Counted from the first letter of the stretch, positions 1 through 12,839 are shown. The stretch: 64,000 nt of DNA from Acanthococcus lagerstroemiae (GCA_031841125.1 CM063109.1:70872914-70936913), one strand, 5' to 3'. Notes: generated by a model not told the origin, from the letters alone. A program made the numbers and translations.

Positions 1-813
1 GCTTACGTCGTTTCTGTAAAGCTTAAACTCTCGCCTTAAACTTTCTCCGTAACAAAAAAAAAGTTCTTCGTTATTGCAGTTTTATAATATAATACATATT
101 TGTCGGCGTGAGTAACGGCTGTGTAGATGGGAGTTTTAGTTCTCCCCTGATTTTTGAAATTTTACCGCGAGGGGTGGAAAAACTCATTTCGAAAACTGAG
201 TTCCAAGTATTAAAAAAACAAACGCTACGGGGATGCGGGTGGGTGTACATGAATTGACCTGGTCCCACTTCAAAGAATCGTAGTTTCTTCCCCTAACCAT
301 GGAAGTATCACCCGAATAAATGTGTTTGGAATAATTTATGAAGTTATCATGCCTTCGAGCGATCGAATTCAAACTGCAAAGCAATTGAAATGATACTACA
401 GACAGTTAATATACTGACAGGGCTAATGACAACATGATCCTAGAGCACTGTAAGTCCGCTTATGCTACGCCGTCATTTTTATCCTTACTTTTTCCGTTGA
501 CGAGCGAACGAATCGTGGATGATGATCGAGGATAACCGCGACGAAAATCGAGCTCGCGCGGCAAATGAAAACATGAAGATGACGGCTCGCCATACTCGGT
601 TTTATAGGGTTCTAATGATGCTAGGTCCGCAATCCAAAGTTCAAAAAGCCCCCTCCACCATCCAATAAATCTTCTTATTCTCATGGGCTGATGCAACACC
701 CAGGCCACAAGATGACCGATATTTTTCAACGAGCGGTTCCTCAACAGCGACACCGATAGACGGAAGGTCAAAAAGTGTATCCAGTTGAAGAATCTTAATG
801 ATGATAAACTTAC
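1..813 (-). other. dally: 5' part of the following dally intron
   Basis: Begins with the donor GTAAGT at 813 and runs off the window. It is AT-rich and mostly unique. I find no segment with the next glypican block (the region after CWNG, then the heparan-sulfate attachment and GPI part), so the next exon lies beyond the left edge. Short open frames in 460-832 are exon shadows or chance. Confidence 0.75.
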
Positions 814-1145
814 TCAGCCACTCGCTGACCATTCCAGCAGGCGGCGGTTTCGCGTTTCTCGGCGAAACTCTCGTCGGCGCACAACGAATCGGCCAGGCCC
901 GCGTAAAAGCCTCGCGACTTCGGCACGCTCTCCGTGAACTGCTCGATCTTCTTGGTCAGCAAGGTCGACCTAAAATTTAAATCATCCGCGTCCATATTCC
1001 ACTCCGGATGGTTTCCTGGTAACTTGGTTTTGACAACGACACCCGGCACCACGCCGAACGTGTCCTTCTGCTCACCGGTCGACTTTTCGCCGCTCTCGCT
1101 CGTCGTACTATTCACCCACCGCACTTGACCGCATACGGACTTTGT
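814..1145 (-). CDS. dally: Glypican (dally-type) internal exon, distal cysteines and CWNG block
   Basis: Next coding exon of the same glypican, 56.7 kb downstream on the minus strand. The acceptor is a strong tract, TTTTCTTTTGTTCGCAG, ending at 1146. The donor is GCTGA then GTAAGT, starting at 813. It encodes 110 codons (phase 0 at its start) plus two bases. Landmarks are SVC at residue 5, an NST sequon at 12, the SG dipeptide at 18-19 in an acidic setting, GFYAGLADSLCADES at 79-93 and CWNGQRVA at 103-110. The block at 79-93 is close to glypican-5 (SFYGGLADQLCANE) and unlike the NLPY form of glypican-4/6; this is why I choose dally over dally-like. No clear RxxR furin site is visible. The previous exon ends in a complete codon and this one starts with one, so DIHTK joins TKSVC in frame. 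That matches the family, where a cysteine follows the same helix after about 22 residues. Confidence 0.9.
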
Positions 1146-1804
1146 CTGCGAACAAAAGAAAATATGGGCATTAGCTTCTTTCACGGGACTGTGTTGCGCA
1201 AAATGCAGTAACCGCCGCTATATTCATTTAATACGCTAGCAAATTCCAAAGGGCAGCCTCTTCAGCATTCTGTTCAGGGAACACAAATTTATATGCGCCG
1301 GAGAACTCAAAAAGATATTCAGTGATCGAGAACAATTATTCAAAAAAGATAAATTCACCCGACGACCTATCACAATGGTCCCGGTTACAGAGATATGGAA
1401 CGTTATCACCTATCGCAAGATAGTTGACTGCAGGGAAAATCCAGTGAATAAAAATTCGACGGCAGCAGTCAAATGATTTCCTAATTTATAATTTAAAAAA
1501 TTGAGCTTCCCTATATCCCAATATCAACTAGAAACGGACCAGGTTACCTTTCTAAAATCCTAAAAATTGTGGGCATCGATTTATTACTTCATAGTCCAGC
1601 TAAGGAAAGAAACAAGCCAGTCAACCAACTGGCGGACGGAACACGAGACAAGAAGACCAAGAAAAAATTAGTAAGCTGTTCCATCAGACAGACAAATACT
1701 AAGACATGACGATAGTAAAATGAACAGGTAGGCAGGCAAATAGGGTGAAAAGTTCCGGATTTTTTTTCTTTTTCTTATTTTCGATTTTACTTACTCCTAC
1801 AATA

Positions 1805-2088
1805 GATTCGTCACCACCTGCCTGCGTCGACACACGGACCAAGACGAGGAGGTGAGGGGTAAGTGCAGAGAGGCAAGGAGTGCGGACCTCGGTCAGTAGG
1901 GAACCCCATGGTGGCTCTGGTAGGACGTGCGCACCGTTCCGGCACGTAGAAATGGGGGCTCGGGCCTCGCCCCAAGACGCCCCTCCGGTCACTGACGCGA
2001 TACTCGAAAGGGTAGTTCCCGTGGCCGGGGGTGCGGTGTCATAGGGGTCACTTTGGCATGTGTGCATCGCCATACGTCCCACCACACC
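1805..2088 (+). mobile_element. GC-rich short retroposed element, copy 1 (284 bp)
   Basis: A block clearly more GC-rich than its surroundings, flanked by the perfect 12-bp direct repeat ACTCCTACAATA (1793-1804 and 2089-2100). It shares its last roughly 110 bp, ending CACCACACC, with a second copy at 56887-56998. One shared end and one variable end, with long target duplications of different sequence, is the pattern of LINE-driven insertion with 5' truncation. This puts the 3' end on the right (plus orientation). There is no poly-A tail and no clear Pol III promoter. It could be a SINE or the 3' UTR of an unseen LINE. An open frame of 145 codons on the other strand (1699-2136) crosses it and is judged accidental. 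Confidence 0.8.
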
Positions 2089-2100
2089 ACTCCTACAATA

Positions 2101-3041
2101 ATTTAGATTGGGCGTTGCATCACAGCCATCATCCAAGTCTCGGGATGCCCCTCCCAGTAAATAAATGCATTAAGCAGGCTGATCGGAAGACACAAGACGT
2201 TTAGAATCGAAATTACCTGCGAACGGAGTGTGGGTGAAGTTGAAGTCAAAAACATCAAAACATTCGAATGACCAATTCTGTCTTTGGTAAAGCCTGCCAC
2301 CTCAATCTCGATCCGAATCATTAAATCACAAGTTCCATCGTGCAACGCGAAATATCGAAATTTTCGCGGAACAAATGTGGTCATAACTTTCTTCTCACGT
2401 CGTCGAATTTGTAATTGCACGGCTGCGCTTGTTTCGCCCTCAACAAGCCTGCTCTAGTATTCGGCTCGGCTTTTTCTCGCGATCGCCGCGCACGAATACT
2501 CGTGTACCTACGAATGGAAATTACTACAGGCATTCGTGACACCACACCGAGTACATGAGCGGATGACATTCCACGATTGAGCAATAACACCTCACTGCGG
2601 TTATATTATAAACAGCGAAAAAGCAAAGCCGCCGCTGATCCCTAATAAATATCGCACCAGTCGGGAACGCAGAAAACATCAAACCCGCACCACTGGCCAA
2701 AATTTTCTCGATTTACGATTAAGTAATCTTCCAGCGCACCCAGTCACCCACCTAACCGATGATCCTCGAAGGCCATTGCCGAGTCATATCACGAATGAAG
2801 TTTTCACATGTCTTGTCATTAGTCGTCGTACAGCTTCCGTAACACACTAAACCGATCACAATGGTTCACGCTGATTTCCGCACTGGATATGGAGATAGGT
2901 CAACATATTTGTAGATAATTCGAATTGTACCAAAAGCACATCAGATATCAGCGGTAGGAAAAAAATAAAAAATAGAAAATACTCCAGTAATTCCATACAT
3001 TCGCAACAATAGTGTCACATCGCAAAACACTAAGTCCCCAC
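2101..3041. other. Unique intron sequence
   Basis: AT-rich with a few GC-richer patches (about 2430-2580). No repeat boundary, RNA gene or convincing exon seen. Contains a weaker ratchet-like junction near 2217 (CGTTCGCAG then GTAATT, minus strand), about 1 kb upstream of the downstream exon. Confidence 0.5.

Positions 3042-3068
<27 letters not shown>
3042..3068. repeat. Poly-T run (27 bp)
   Basis: Uninterrupted T run. It could be the reverse of an A-tail of a retroposed element, but I find no target duplication around it. Confidence 0.9.
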
Positions 3069-3072
<4 letters not shown>

Positions 3073-3548
3073 GCAGGTTTTGGCAAACAAGAAGGCAAGT
3101 AAAAGGAGTCGACTGGGTGCGGAAATTTAAGCAAAGAACATGTAGTGTCGTTCGCGAGTGTTTTCGAACAAAAATTTAATTAAGGAAAGAGCGAAAAATA
3201 TATTTCCGGATAAAATTCCGTGTTCGTTGTTTTTATTTTTCTTATTCTTTCTTGCGAGGGGAACAGAAACTCTTTTATTTCTCAGGTATCACCTTTCGAC
3301 AAATTATACACGTATTTCAAGCTCGTTTCTCTCGTTTACTTTTACTCCAACTATACGCTGGTGTAGTACAGTGCGCGCAGTAACTTCTATGTACAAAAAT
3401 TCAGTACGTATGGTCGGGGAAATTAAGACAAAATTTCATACAAATCGTGAAATTCGAGTTCGTAAAGGCATAAGAACGAATTTTAGTCGAAACTCCCACT
3501 TGAATTCAGATTGGAGAAGGCCACGAATAGTTGGAGATTAACCTATAA

Positions 3549-5836
3549 TATCTAGCCTATTATGGCCTAAAATGAAAAATGTTTTGGATAAAAACAATTA
3601 AGGTTTTTGAATTTCCCATTAAAAGAGGTATCTGTCAAGATTTTCGTAACCATCCCCGATATTTTGCAAAATGGGAACTCAGTATACAGCCTTCTCGTTG
3701 CCATATCATACATATTAACAAGAAGCTTATAGGAGAAACTATAGAATTCGGTACATTTTTTCGGTTCTAGCCACTTGTGGGAACAGAAGATATGCTAATT
3801 ACTTCTACCATGTACCAATCCCTCATTGAGAATTCCCCCGCCACTGCCTAAGATAAAATACGTGGAAAGTTGTATTCGTTTGTTTTATTTCTATAGGACA
3901 AAATTTTAGTAATACCTACATTTTCTTACAAATTTAAAATAAGGAAATTAATGAAATGGGATACCTATAGACTTCAGGTTTCGAGGTCACTGAATCCAAG
4001 TTTGGTATCGGTTTGATGCTGAGAGTTCAAAATTTTAATGCTGGGCAAGGGGCGAAAAAAATGTTTGTGAAATGCGTGACGCACATCGACAATCGTTTTT
4101 TTTGGGTCCATTCTTTTTTGACATTAATTTGTCTCGAAAATCAAACTTGACGAACCTGAAGGACGAAGGGCCGAGATTTTCAAGGAATGTGTTATGCACA
4201 GTGGTAGCGATTGCTCATTTTCTTCACGAGTTTCTTCTAGAAATTAAAATATTTGAGTCAAGAAACACCATTTTTTGTGAAAAAACGCTAAAAACTTCCT
4301 TTTTAGTGAAATTTTTTCAAGGAAGAAGGGGCGGCGGCAATGCAACAAATTTTTTGTTGAAGGAAGGTAAATCCGCCTTAAATATTCTAGGATCACCACC
4401 TTTGGTTATGTGTATCTAAAATTAAGTGTTTTGGGTCGCTGCATTCGTTTTTTATGTTATTTATACGCCGAATTCGGAATCCTAATAACGGCAGGGGTGA
4501 GGGTTGGAGAAAACTTTTTTTTATGACATACACTCTGATTAGATATTCGAAATCAGCACCCTAACAAACCCCTATTATGACACTTCATTCGATATGTTCG
4601 CATGCAACACACCAAAAATATTTGTTCGAAACAAACTAGGTCTTACCAACTCCCGGAAGTACCTCAACCCCCACCCCTACATCCCATCCCCCTACGCTAG
4701 AGAAAGAAAAGAAAAACTCCTAAGTACGAAATAATTAAACATCATCGAGCTACAATTTTTCACTTACAATATAATTATAATTATAGTCCGTATCATTATT
4801 TAAACGTACCTAAATGAAAATCCGAACACTCGCCATTAATGAAACATCGTTACAGAAACATAATATTCAAGTATAAAATTTAAGAACTGATCACTGATAA
4901 ATTGCAACAATAAATTCAAACGCACACAAAAGTTGAATTAAGAGTGATTTTGTGGGTTGAGGGTAGGTTTAGCGGTATTCTTTTAAAGGAACTACCTTTG
5001 GTATTCATTTTTAACCAGTAGGTTGAATTCTTGAATTGAGGCTATAGGTACATCTAGTCGCCGAGTACTTTTATATTATTTACATCGTTTTTCGCACAAT
5101 TATAATAATCTACCTGGAATACAGGGGAAATTTACCGTTACTCAGTTATATTTAATAACGAATTCAACGCATCGTGCAAAAGGCGGGAAGGGGGCTTAAT
5201 TGAAGTTTTCGCTGGAAATCAATATTATTTTTTAATTCTTGTAACGATGTCAATCTGTACAGCACTGGTTCGTTCTGATAAGGGGAGAGCCACCACTATT
5301 ACTGTCTCCCGGACCAAGGGGCGATAATCCTTCATATCACAACTCACATGTTTGTATATCTTATTGAGCTGTATTAGTTATTACGAATTTCTTATCATCT
5401 ATTCCTATTATTAAAAAACTAATAATTCGACGAATTTGTGGAATTTAATACGAATATTACTTTAACGATTCGATTTTTTTCTATTCACTTTTTATTTCTT
5501 ATAATAATTATTTTAATTTCAATTACGCATTTAATAATAATTGTTCATTTAAGTAAATTACCAAATCTTACGTAGAACCAGCTTCAAAATGGTCGACATT
5601 GTTTTCCCTTCTTATGCTTGAGAAACAACTTAGGGGGCATTTCATAAGGCACCTTCTATGTTTTCTGAAGCCCTGTGTTGATACACGGCAGGGGAAAGGG
5701 TTATTCTCTACCCCCATTTTGCAACATTTCCGAGAAGATTACGAAAAATGGGCAAAATAAGTTTTTCACGAGGAATTAAAAGGGTTTTCAGTTTTGCCTG
5801 AAACATTTTTCATTTTAGGCCATATTAAGCTAGATA
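3549..5836. mobile_element. 2.3-kb non-autonomous element bounded by inverted repeats
   Basis: An imperfect inverted repeat of about 36 bp marks the ends: TATCTAGCCTATTATGGCC at 3549 continuing to 3584, and its complement at 5801-5836. Only two or three bases differ. The interior is AT-rich and holds modules with the GGTCACTGAATCC / GGTCGCTGCATTC word (3982, 4434), related to those in the foldback element at 39760-43261. No transposase frame is visible; the open frames at 3579-3770 and 4072-4419 match nothing I know. No target duplication could be fixed, so the exact ends are uncertain. Confidence 0.55.
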
Positions 5837-7000
5837 CAGTCTAAATTCTGATTTTTGCCCGCCTTTTTCCTAAAATATGAATACAAAAGATGAACATCGT
5901 GACGCTAACGTTCAAATCGATTCCTACGCGTTTCGAAAGCCGCACACCAAATTGCACGCTTTCGTGCAAATATGGACGATTTTTCTCCGATGTCCCGAGC
6001 ACTATGTAGAACGAAGAAAGCTTCGGAATTCTGCGAAAGATAGTTAGTTTTGACCTCGCGAAAATTCTTAGATGCGAATGAAAAAATCGCATTGCAGCAG
6101 AACGGAGCAACCATCGGTACAAAGTAGGACGTTTTTCGAACCGCCCGCCCCGTACCCTTCCTCACTTCCTCAGCCCTCCCGCCCGCTACTATTAAGATAT
6201 GTACAGATAATGCGAAAAAGTAAAACCCTAATCTCCCCCCCCTCCCTTTTGACATGTACAAAGAAAATACCAGAGGTGCCCCGCAAATACAACTTAAGAA
6301 ATTTCTCCTCTGTAACAAGCGGTGCGATACGGAGGTTGACTCAGTATAATGGGCCCTCGACTGCCGGCCAGGCGCTTCGCGGATAAATAACGTCGGACCC
6401 TCTCCGATACTAGCAAAATTTCAACTTCGGATAGGGATTCTACGCGTGCGGTTAGAGCGGCGGCAGCGGCAAAGAGAAATATTAAAAACATTAACGATAT
6501 TAAATCTTGGACTAGTGACTTCTTGGCGAACGCGAATCCTGAAAAGATTGCATGATCTACGGTAGCTGAAGAAGACGTCTGCGAAGGAACAGGAGTACAT
6601 AAATTTACTACTTATGCAGTTCCAGATAGTTATGATTGCACGTGAAACGTAAAATTCAACTGCAGGGCCGTACAGACAGGAGAGAGCAACTGCGGCCGTT
6701 TGCTCCGGGCCCCACTGGTAGTTGAGACCCCACTGAAAAATAACGTACTCTTGATGCCCGCGGAACAAATGAGATAGACATTTTCCCAGACAAAATGACG
6801 TATCTTTAACCATTCTGAAAGTATAAAGTTGGGGCCATAAAAATTTATTAGCCCCAGATTCCCCAAAAGCTTTGGAGTGCCCACTTCAAATCGTCCTACT
6901 TTTAACCCGAAGGTCTTCAGATTTTGTAGAATTTTATTGTTAGCAGGTGTGCATGAGATGTATTTTCAAAAAAATTAAAATAAAAACCGAAAACAAAAAC
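5837..7000. other. Intron sequence, mostly unique, ending in an A-rich tract
   Basis: Several overlapping open frames (5841-6884) occur on both strands but resemble no family and have no codon-like consistency. A-rich from about 6968. Confidence 0.4.
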
Positions 7001-7023
7001 AAAAAAAAAAAAAAAAAAAAAAA
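7001..7023. repeat. Poly-A run (23 bp)
   Basis: A-only run preceded by an A-rich tract. Read from the minus strand it is the T-rich 3' end of the SINE at 7024-7248. Confidence 0.85.
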
Positions 7024-7248
7024 GTCAGAATGCTCTATTTTAGTAGAATGACCCACATGTTCAACATGCTACATACACTGTACTAATTCTGTATATTGGA
7101 CAGGCAAAGCGTTGAACGCTCTAATCTACGCGTAGAATCCCATCCCTGGAAGAGAGCCGAAACATGTTCACTAGCTTTCTGATGCTAAGAATCGAACCTG
7201 CGTCGCAAGGATGCAAGGCGGGTATGATACCACTTTGACATGAAGCAA
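7024..7248 (-). mobile_element. tRNA-derived SINE
   Basis: On the minus strand the head looks like a decayed tRNA gene. An A-box-like TCAAAGTGGTA (7238-7228) is followed after 29 bases by the B-box GGTTCGATTC (7198-7189), the spacing found in tRNAs. The acceptor and anticodon stems do not pair, so it is not a working tRNA. About 165 bp of tRNA-unrelated body follow, ending in the T-rich run at 7023-7001. I could not find a target duplication. Confidence 0.55.
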
Positions 7249-7249
7249 C

Positions 7250-7620
7250 GGGGGTGGAGACAGAGCAAAAGTGGGGGGGGGGGTTGAAGTCCCAGTGCCC
7301 AAAATAACTTCATAAAAATCCAAAAATTATAGCCCCTCCCCCACCCAAAAAAAACTATGAAAAATAGATTTTTTCTCGGTAATACTTCCTTTGTAAGAAA
7401 AAAAAAAGGCAAAGAAAAAAGTTTTTGTATTAAGATTAATTTTAAAATAAAATTTAGAAGGGCTAATTTTGAAACCAGGGGGCTTGCCGCCCTTCCTAGC
7501 CACCTTCAACTTCCGCCCCTAAAAGCAACCGTAGGAGGAATACACGAAGTAAGAAATAACACCCCACGAGCTACCAGTAAAGTTTGTTCCTCTAACATAT
7601 GAATTTTCTCATTAAGAAAT
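7250..7620. repeat. G-run/C-run repeat remnant
   Basis: Long G and C runs (about 7269-7283 and 7330-7345) and the block GGGGGCTTGCCGCCC near 7480 recall the interior of the hAT-like MITEs at 43650 and 56599. The diagnostic ends (TATTTGCGC) are missing, so this is a degraded or different element. Confidence 0.35.
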
Positions 7621-8129
7621 AATATTAATAATTATAGTAATAAAGTAAAAGTATTACAAGAAAGCATAAAGGCATATGAAAAATCTGAAAAGGCACTCAT
7701 CAGTGGTTAAAGGGATTACGGCTCCCTTGAGGCAACCGAGGCAACTACAAGTACATAGTCCGTCAGGATGAATATGGGAAAGATAGATTTCAAAGCTGCT
7801 GATCTACTGATTCGGTTTCAGGCGATTTACGAGTACATGCAGCATTCCAACACAGTCTTCGACGATATACGACTGATAATCCGAAAGCTTCGGTTATCTG
7901 CACATCACCATCTCGCGAATAAAATTCACGATGACCTTCGTCGTTACATTAACAAAGTACGTATCACACTATCACTACCAATGATCAGTTGATCTCCAGA
8001 ATCCACCACGATGAAAAATGTCAACAAAAATAACAGCCACTGTGAGGCACCGAGACGGGTTGCAAGCCAGTTCACTTCCTTCTACGAGTATGTTACTAAA
8101 ATCACCCCACAATACGAGTAGCGTAATAC

Positions 8130-9060
8130 TCAAATTTCATTCGATCGTTCCTTTCATTTTCGAAGAGCTTTCTTCTTCCTCACGCCTCACTCCCAACGTC
8201 CCGACAACCGAATTGTACGTATTTCCTCGGCGATGAATTCTTACTCGAGCGGATTCGTTCATTCATTTTCAGTTCATTGTTATCGTACTTCTACGCCAAT
8301 ATTTTCATTCGCTCTATTTTTCTATTTTCTGTAAGTAATTGTCCGAATCTGGTATATATAGCTTAATAAACGTAAATATTTATTCGATGCCTCGTTGATA
8401 ATGCATTTTTTGTCATTGCCCGACATTTTATTTACACTGACGAGAAAAATAAACACCTCGCATCACCGTTCACTGTTACGGGCTTTTTCCTCTCATAAGC
8501 CCAGCTCTGCGTCAATTCAGAAGTCTAATCGCGCGCGCCAAGAAATGGACGTACGAGTACGAAAATCATGCGAGAGCATTGAACTCGTCGATAGTCGGCT
8601 TTCCGATTTCCTTTCTTACTCACTCACTCACTCTCTCCTTCTCTTTGGAAATAATCTGTGGAAATCCGTCGCATCCGGTGTATGGAAATGCGAGCGAGAT
8701 TTTTCGTTTCGAGAGCCACAAACGGCGAAGGCTGGCCTCGTCGTACTGATTTTCGCCCGTCTGTCTTTCGTTTTATTTTCTTTTTTTTTTTTCCTCGCTT
8801 TTATTGGCTGGTCTCTCGCTGAACAAAGCAAACGCGACTATGACTTTTCAGACGTAGCTAATATTTTCAAAGCAACCAGAATCATTCGTAACGCCTTCGG
8901 TCAACGTTATAATTCTCTGGAGCGTGTGATCTGGCCGTCGCGGTACGGTAGAAACCGACGGACAGATCTCGCCCTGTCAATGGTTCGTAAAGATTTTGCT
9001 CAGTCTAATACTGTATAGATACGTATATACTTAATATAGTATGTATAATCCTGCATACAC
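8130..9060. other. Low-repeat, GC-richer island with a 207-codon open frame
   Basis: Free of recognisable transposon ends and richer in CG words than its flanks. A plus-strand frame of 207 codons (8395-9018) runs through it, the longest after the glypican exon. It has no known domain; its one hydrophobic stretch comes from a T-run, and composition is skewed to S, F and R. I regard it as probably non-coding. The island may be a conserved regulatory block of the gene. Confidence 0.35.
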
Positions 9061-12000
9061 ATTATGTTTAACCAACCTTCAGAGGGGCCAGAGTACGAGA
9101 TGGTGTCCGGTAACAGGTGCTGCGGAAACGCGGCAGTAGCGAGACGAACCGCCGCGGCGCGCTGGATCATCCGTCATCGAGAACTTAAAATCTACTTTTG
9201 ATGACGGCGAGATTAATAGCCGCGATAAGGTGATATGAAAAATTGACTCATCAGTACTACATGAAACCAGAGGATGAGAATAAGGCGATGACCTGACGGT
9301 ATCATTTCGAATAGGGCGGGTGATCGAGGCACGAACGGATTGTAAGTTACAGGGAAATGCCGCTGCACCGACCCAACTTCTCACATTCGCCACCCGTACA
9401 TTAAGGTACTTCAAAAAAATTTATTTTTTAAATGCTGAACTGTTACCGGCAAAATTTTTTCTTTTTGGGTACAAAGTCGCTATCCAGAATTTTTTTTAAA
9501 TAAAAAAAAATCCGAGGTACTGCTTTAGGGGGGGGGGGGTTAAATCTTACTTACAGAAGGGCCTGTAAAGGCCTCCTCATTTAGCGTACGTCATCTTCTA
9601 CTTTCATACTCAAATGCAACTTTCTAGCTGGAGTCATAATCATTTTCTCCTTTTACGAGGCTTCACAAAGTTGCATATTGTGGCAGCTCCTAAAACCACG
9701 ACTCATCTGCGAAATCATTTACTGTGTACGAAGTTGAAGAATATTTCACGGCGCGAGACCATTAATATTTTTTTCCTTAGCGTCAGGCCTTACGCGGGGA
9801 CATCAACCCGGCCTCAATTTTAGGATCTGACTCACTGCATGCTTACAGAGGTGGTCGAGACCAGATGATAATAAATTTTTCCAAGTGGTAAATCAACGCA
9901 TCACTCAGATGTCATCCATCCTACTGTTGAAGAACACCCTGTACATTCGTCAACTGGTAATTAGCGTACTCGAACGTAAATTGTTTACACTCTTAATTAG
10001 AAGATTAGAGAAAAGTTCCCCGATTAAAATTAATAATACCTATATAAATGCGTACTACGTGGAATTTGCATCTACGCGTATTATATTAGTTCGTGTGACT
10101 AGGGGCCCGGTTGGCGATTCCGCGAAGAATATTCTCGTAAGTGCTTTTCGAGTTTATGCCCTCGATTGCGTTTACCCGAATGCACATTTTCTCGAATGGC
10201 TGCATTCCAAAACGATGCGCTGTCGCTGACTCGTCGTGTCTTCTTGCGGTCACAATTCGCGATGCAAGGAAAAGTCGTTCGACTGAGCGAAATTACACCG
10301 AAAATGTTTATACCCATATAATATATTCGTGCAGCCATTTTTTCCCTCTCGTTTTTTCTTCTATCTTAATGCAATATCTTCGAATATCGTTCCTATCTTC
10401 TGCTGGATCGACGTTCTTCGTGTTAATTCGGAAGCCTTTTTTCCGTTCTATTTTCTCGTTCACGCTCTTTTTTTTTCTTGTATGCCATGTCTGTCGATAT
10501 GCTAGCTAATATATATGTAAATTACCTCGCCGAAACGAGTATTTTATTAATTAAATCGTTTAATAGAGTGTTGGTTGGCGTATTTTTATTTTTCACTTCG
10601 TATGTGTCGCGATTGAAATAGAGGTTTTTGTTACTGCGCCCAGCTATCTTGGTACGTACATCTACCTGCTGGACATAATCGTCTGTGTACTGCCTAAAGA
10701 CACTCGCCATGCGCTAAATATTGATTCACCAATACCGAGGACGCGATTAAAAATCTTCTCTGTTTCAGCATTCCCACGTCGAAGTATAAATTTAACCGTG
10801 CCAGGCAGACCAGATAGTAAAAATCTCCTGAAATGCCTGTGCGGAAACTATCGCCGTTCTTGATGCTTCGATGGATCGCAATATTATACGAAAATGATTT
10901 TTTCGTTTCATCGTCCGAATATCGTCCCGATGTAATAATTAATCTACAGGGTGGAAATATCGAATGTAAATTCGCTAATCGCGTTATAAATTATTCTATT
11001 ATTACCGAGCTGGCGAGCTCGAGATGAAGATTCTGGTGTATTGTTACGTATGCACACATATTCGCTTGGGGCACACCGGTACCGCGTTTCAGTTGAAGAC
11101 CGTTCGACTGGGATACTTGGTTGGGGAGGTGCCCGGCTGTCTGATATGCAAATCGGGTCTTCGGCTACGAGAGCACCGATTTAGACGATGCGAAACACAA
11201 TAAAGCTGCGGCGGGTGCACCGTCCAAGAATCGTCGAAAATTATGGGAGTGCGCGACCATTTACGATTTAATTCAGCTAAACCATGGTTAGGTACGCATC
11301 TTACATTCACTGTATGGGCGGAAATGCAGAATTTTAGACATTTTCTCCGCACCATTGAGTTTCATGAACCAAAAGAACGATAATTACACCCCCCCCCCTC
11401 CTTCATGACTATCCAAGGAGAGGACGTTTTCGTCTCCAATATCCCTATACATTGAATATCATAAATATAAGTTAACGTTTCCCCCGCCCCCCAGCTTCAA
11501 AAAGAAACTTTGTAAGTTTTCATAAGAAGAATTGATGAAATTTATATGCCTAAGTTAAAAATTAAAACTCGGGGGGGGGGAGAGATCGAAGCCACAGTGT
11601 CAAGAGATACATTAATCATATTACTAAATACTGGATTCCCAAGGGGTCAATGGGAAAGGCTCTGAAGATATAAAAAGTGAACAATTCATAAAATTACACA
11701 AAGTTTCTGATTTCAACATTCGACAACATCGGTAATTGAATCTACCATTCACTAGGGATAACTGCTAGAGTAATGTAAAGGGTGTTACTAAGACATTATT
11801 CGAATGAGTATTCTCTGTAAAACGAAGTTAACATTTTTAGGTGGTCTATATTGAGTCATGGAAGTTAAACCGCTCACTAGGAGCGCTGCTGCAGTCGACT
11901 ATTGTATACAGAGGCAAAATCATTCTTGTTTTAATAAACATAATGAACGTCGATTATTTTTGAAAGACCGTTTTTATTTGTTCTAATGTTATATTTACCT

Positions 12001-12655
12001 TCAACAAATTGTAATTTCTAAGAATTTCAAAATACCACATCATCGCTAGTACATTTTCTATACGAAAGCGAATTATTTTCCATACGACGACTTTCAATTC
12101 TTTTCACACAGAATACTCACTCGAATAATCTTCTTACAGCGTTCTCTACATTGCTCTAGGCATCATTTCTAATAAATAGAAAGTTGCTACAGTGAAAACT
12201 CTTAGCTTATTTTTCTTTTCGTTTCTTGTAAAATTTCGTTTCTGTGACTTATGCTGTTTTACTATACTGCAATTCAAATTCTAAAGCGCGAATAAGCTTT
12301 TTCGGTGCAAGAAACGGCATGCTTGACATTATAAAAAACTGCTTATTCAGCCCTAAAAAGGAGTTTTCGGCACTATTTCCGGCATTAACGTCCATTTCAC
12401 ATTTCGGCATTTTTTGGCACAGCAGAACTTTACTGGAAGATCATAGAATATTGCGCGTACCGCAAAATGTCTCAATCAAAATACACTTATCTGCTGACGA
12501 CAAACAAAAAACAAATCGTAACCAGTACTTCCGGTCGCTACTGGTAATCGTAATTATTCGTCAGATAATTTTTCACGCTTTCTGAAAACTACATACATGC
12601 CATTTACGGAAAATCACTCGAGTAAATCCTAATGTCTCAATATCAAAAAGTTGTC
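9061..12655. other. Intron sequence with scattered homopolymer runs
   Basis: Runs of G or C at about 9529-9539, 11389-11398 and 11571-11579. Otherwise unique AT-rich DNA with short open frames on both strands that match nothing. No gene is supported. Confidence 0.4.
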
Positions 12656-12831
12656 CGTAAAAGCAAGTAGCCGACCTACTAAAGCGGGGATTGAGCTCAT
12701 GGGGGCCGCCAAGAATCAGAATAATACTGAATGTACTTTCGCTCGAATTTTTTTCAGTCTTTTTTTTACGGAGCTTTCAGAGGATTTGGGGGAGCGAGCT
12801 GTCCCCGAAGCCCTTCCTATTTGCGCCTATG
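12656..12831. mobile_element. hAT-like MITE, diverged copy (176 bp)
   Basis: The right end reads CCTATTTGCGCCTATG, the terminal sequence of the family at 43650 and 56599. The left end CGTAAAAGCAAGTAG matches the expected inverted terminus at about 11 of 15 positions. The flanks AAAGTTGTC (12647-12655) and AAAGTGTC (12832-12839) look like an 8-bp target duplication with one inserted base. Its length matches the 177-bp copy at 43650. Confidence 0.5.
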
Positions 12832-12839
12832 AAAGTGTC

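Noticed and set aside
2205..2235. Second ratchet point near 2217 (and others near 5114, 34313)
   Set aside because: Pyrimidine tracts or donors are weaker than at 32732; not called.
7185..7248. Functional tRNA gene
   Set aside because: A and B boxes are present but the stems do not pair; better explained as a SINE head.
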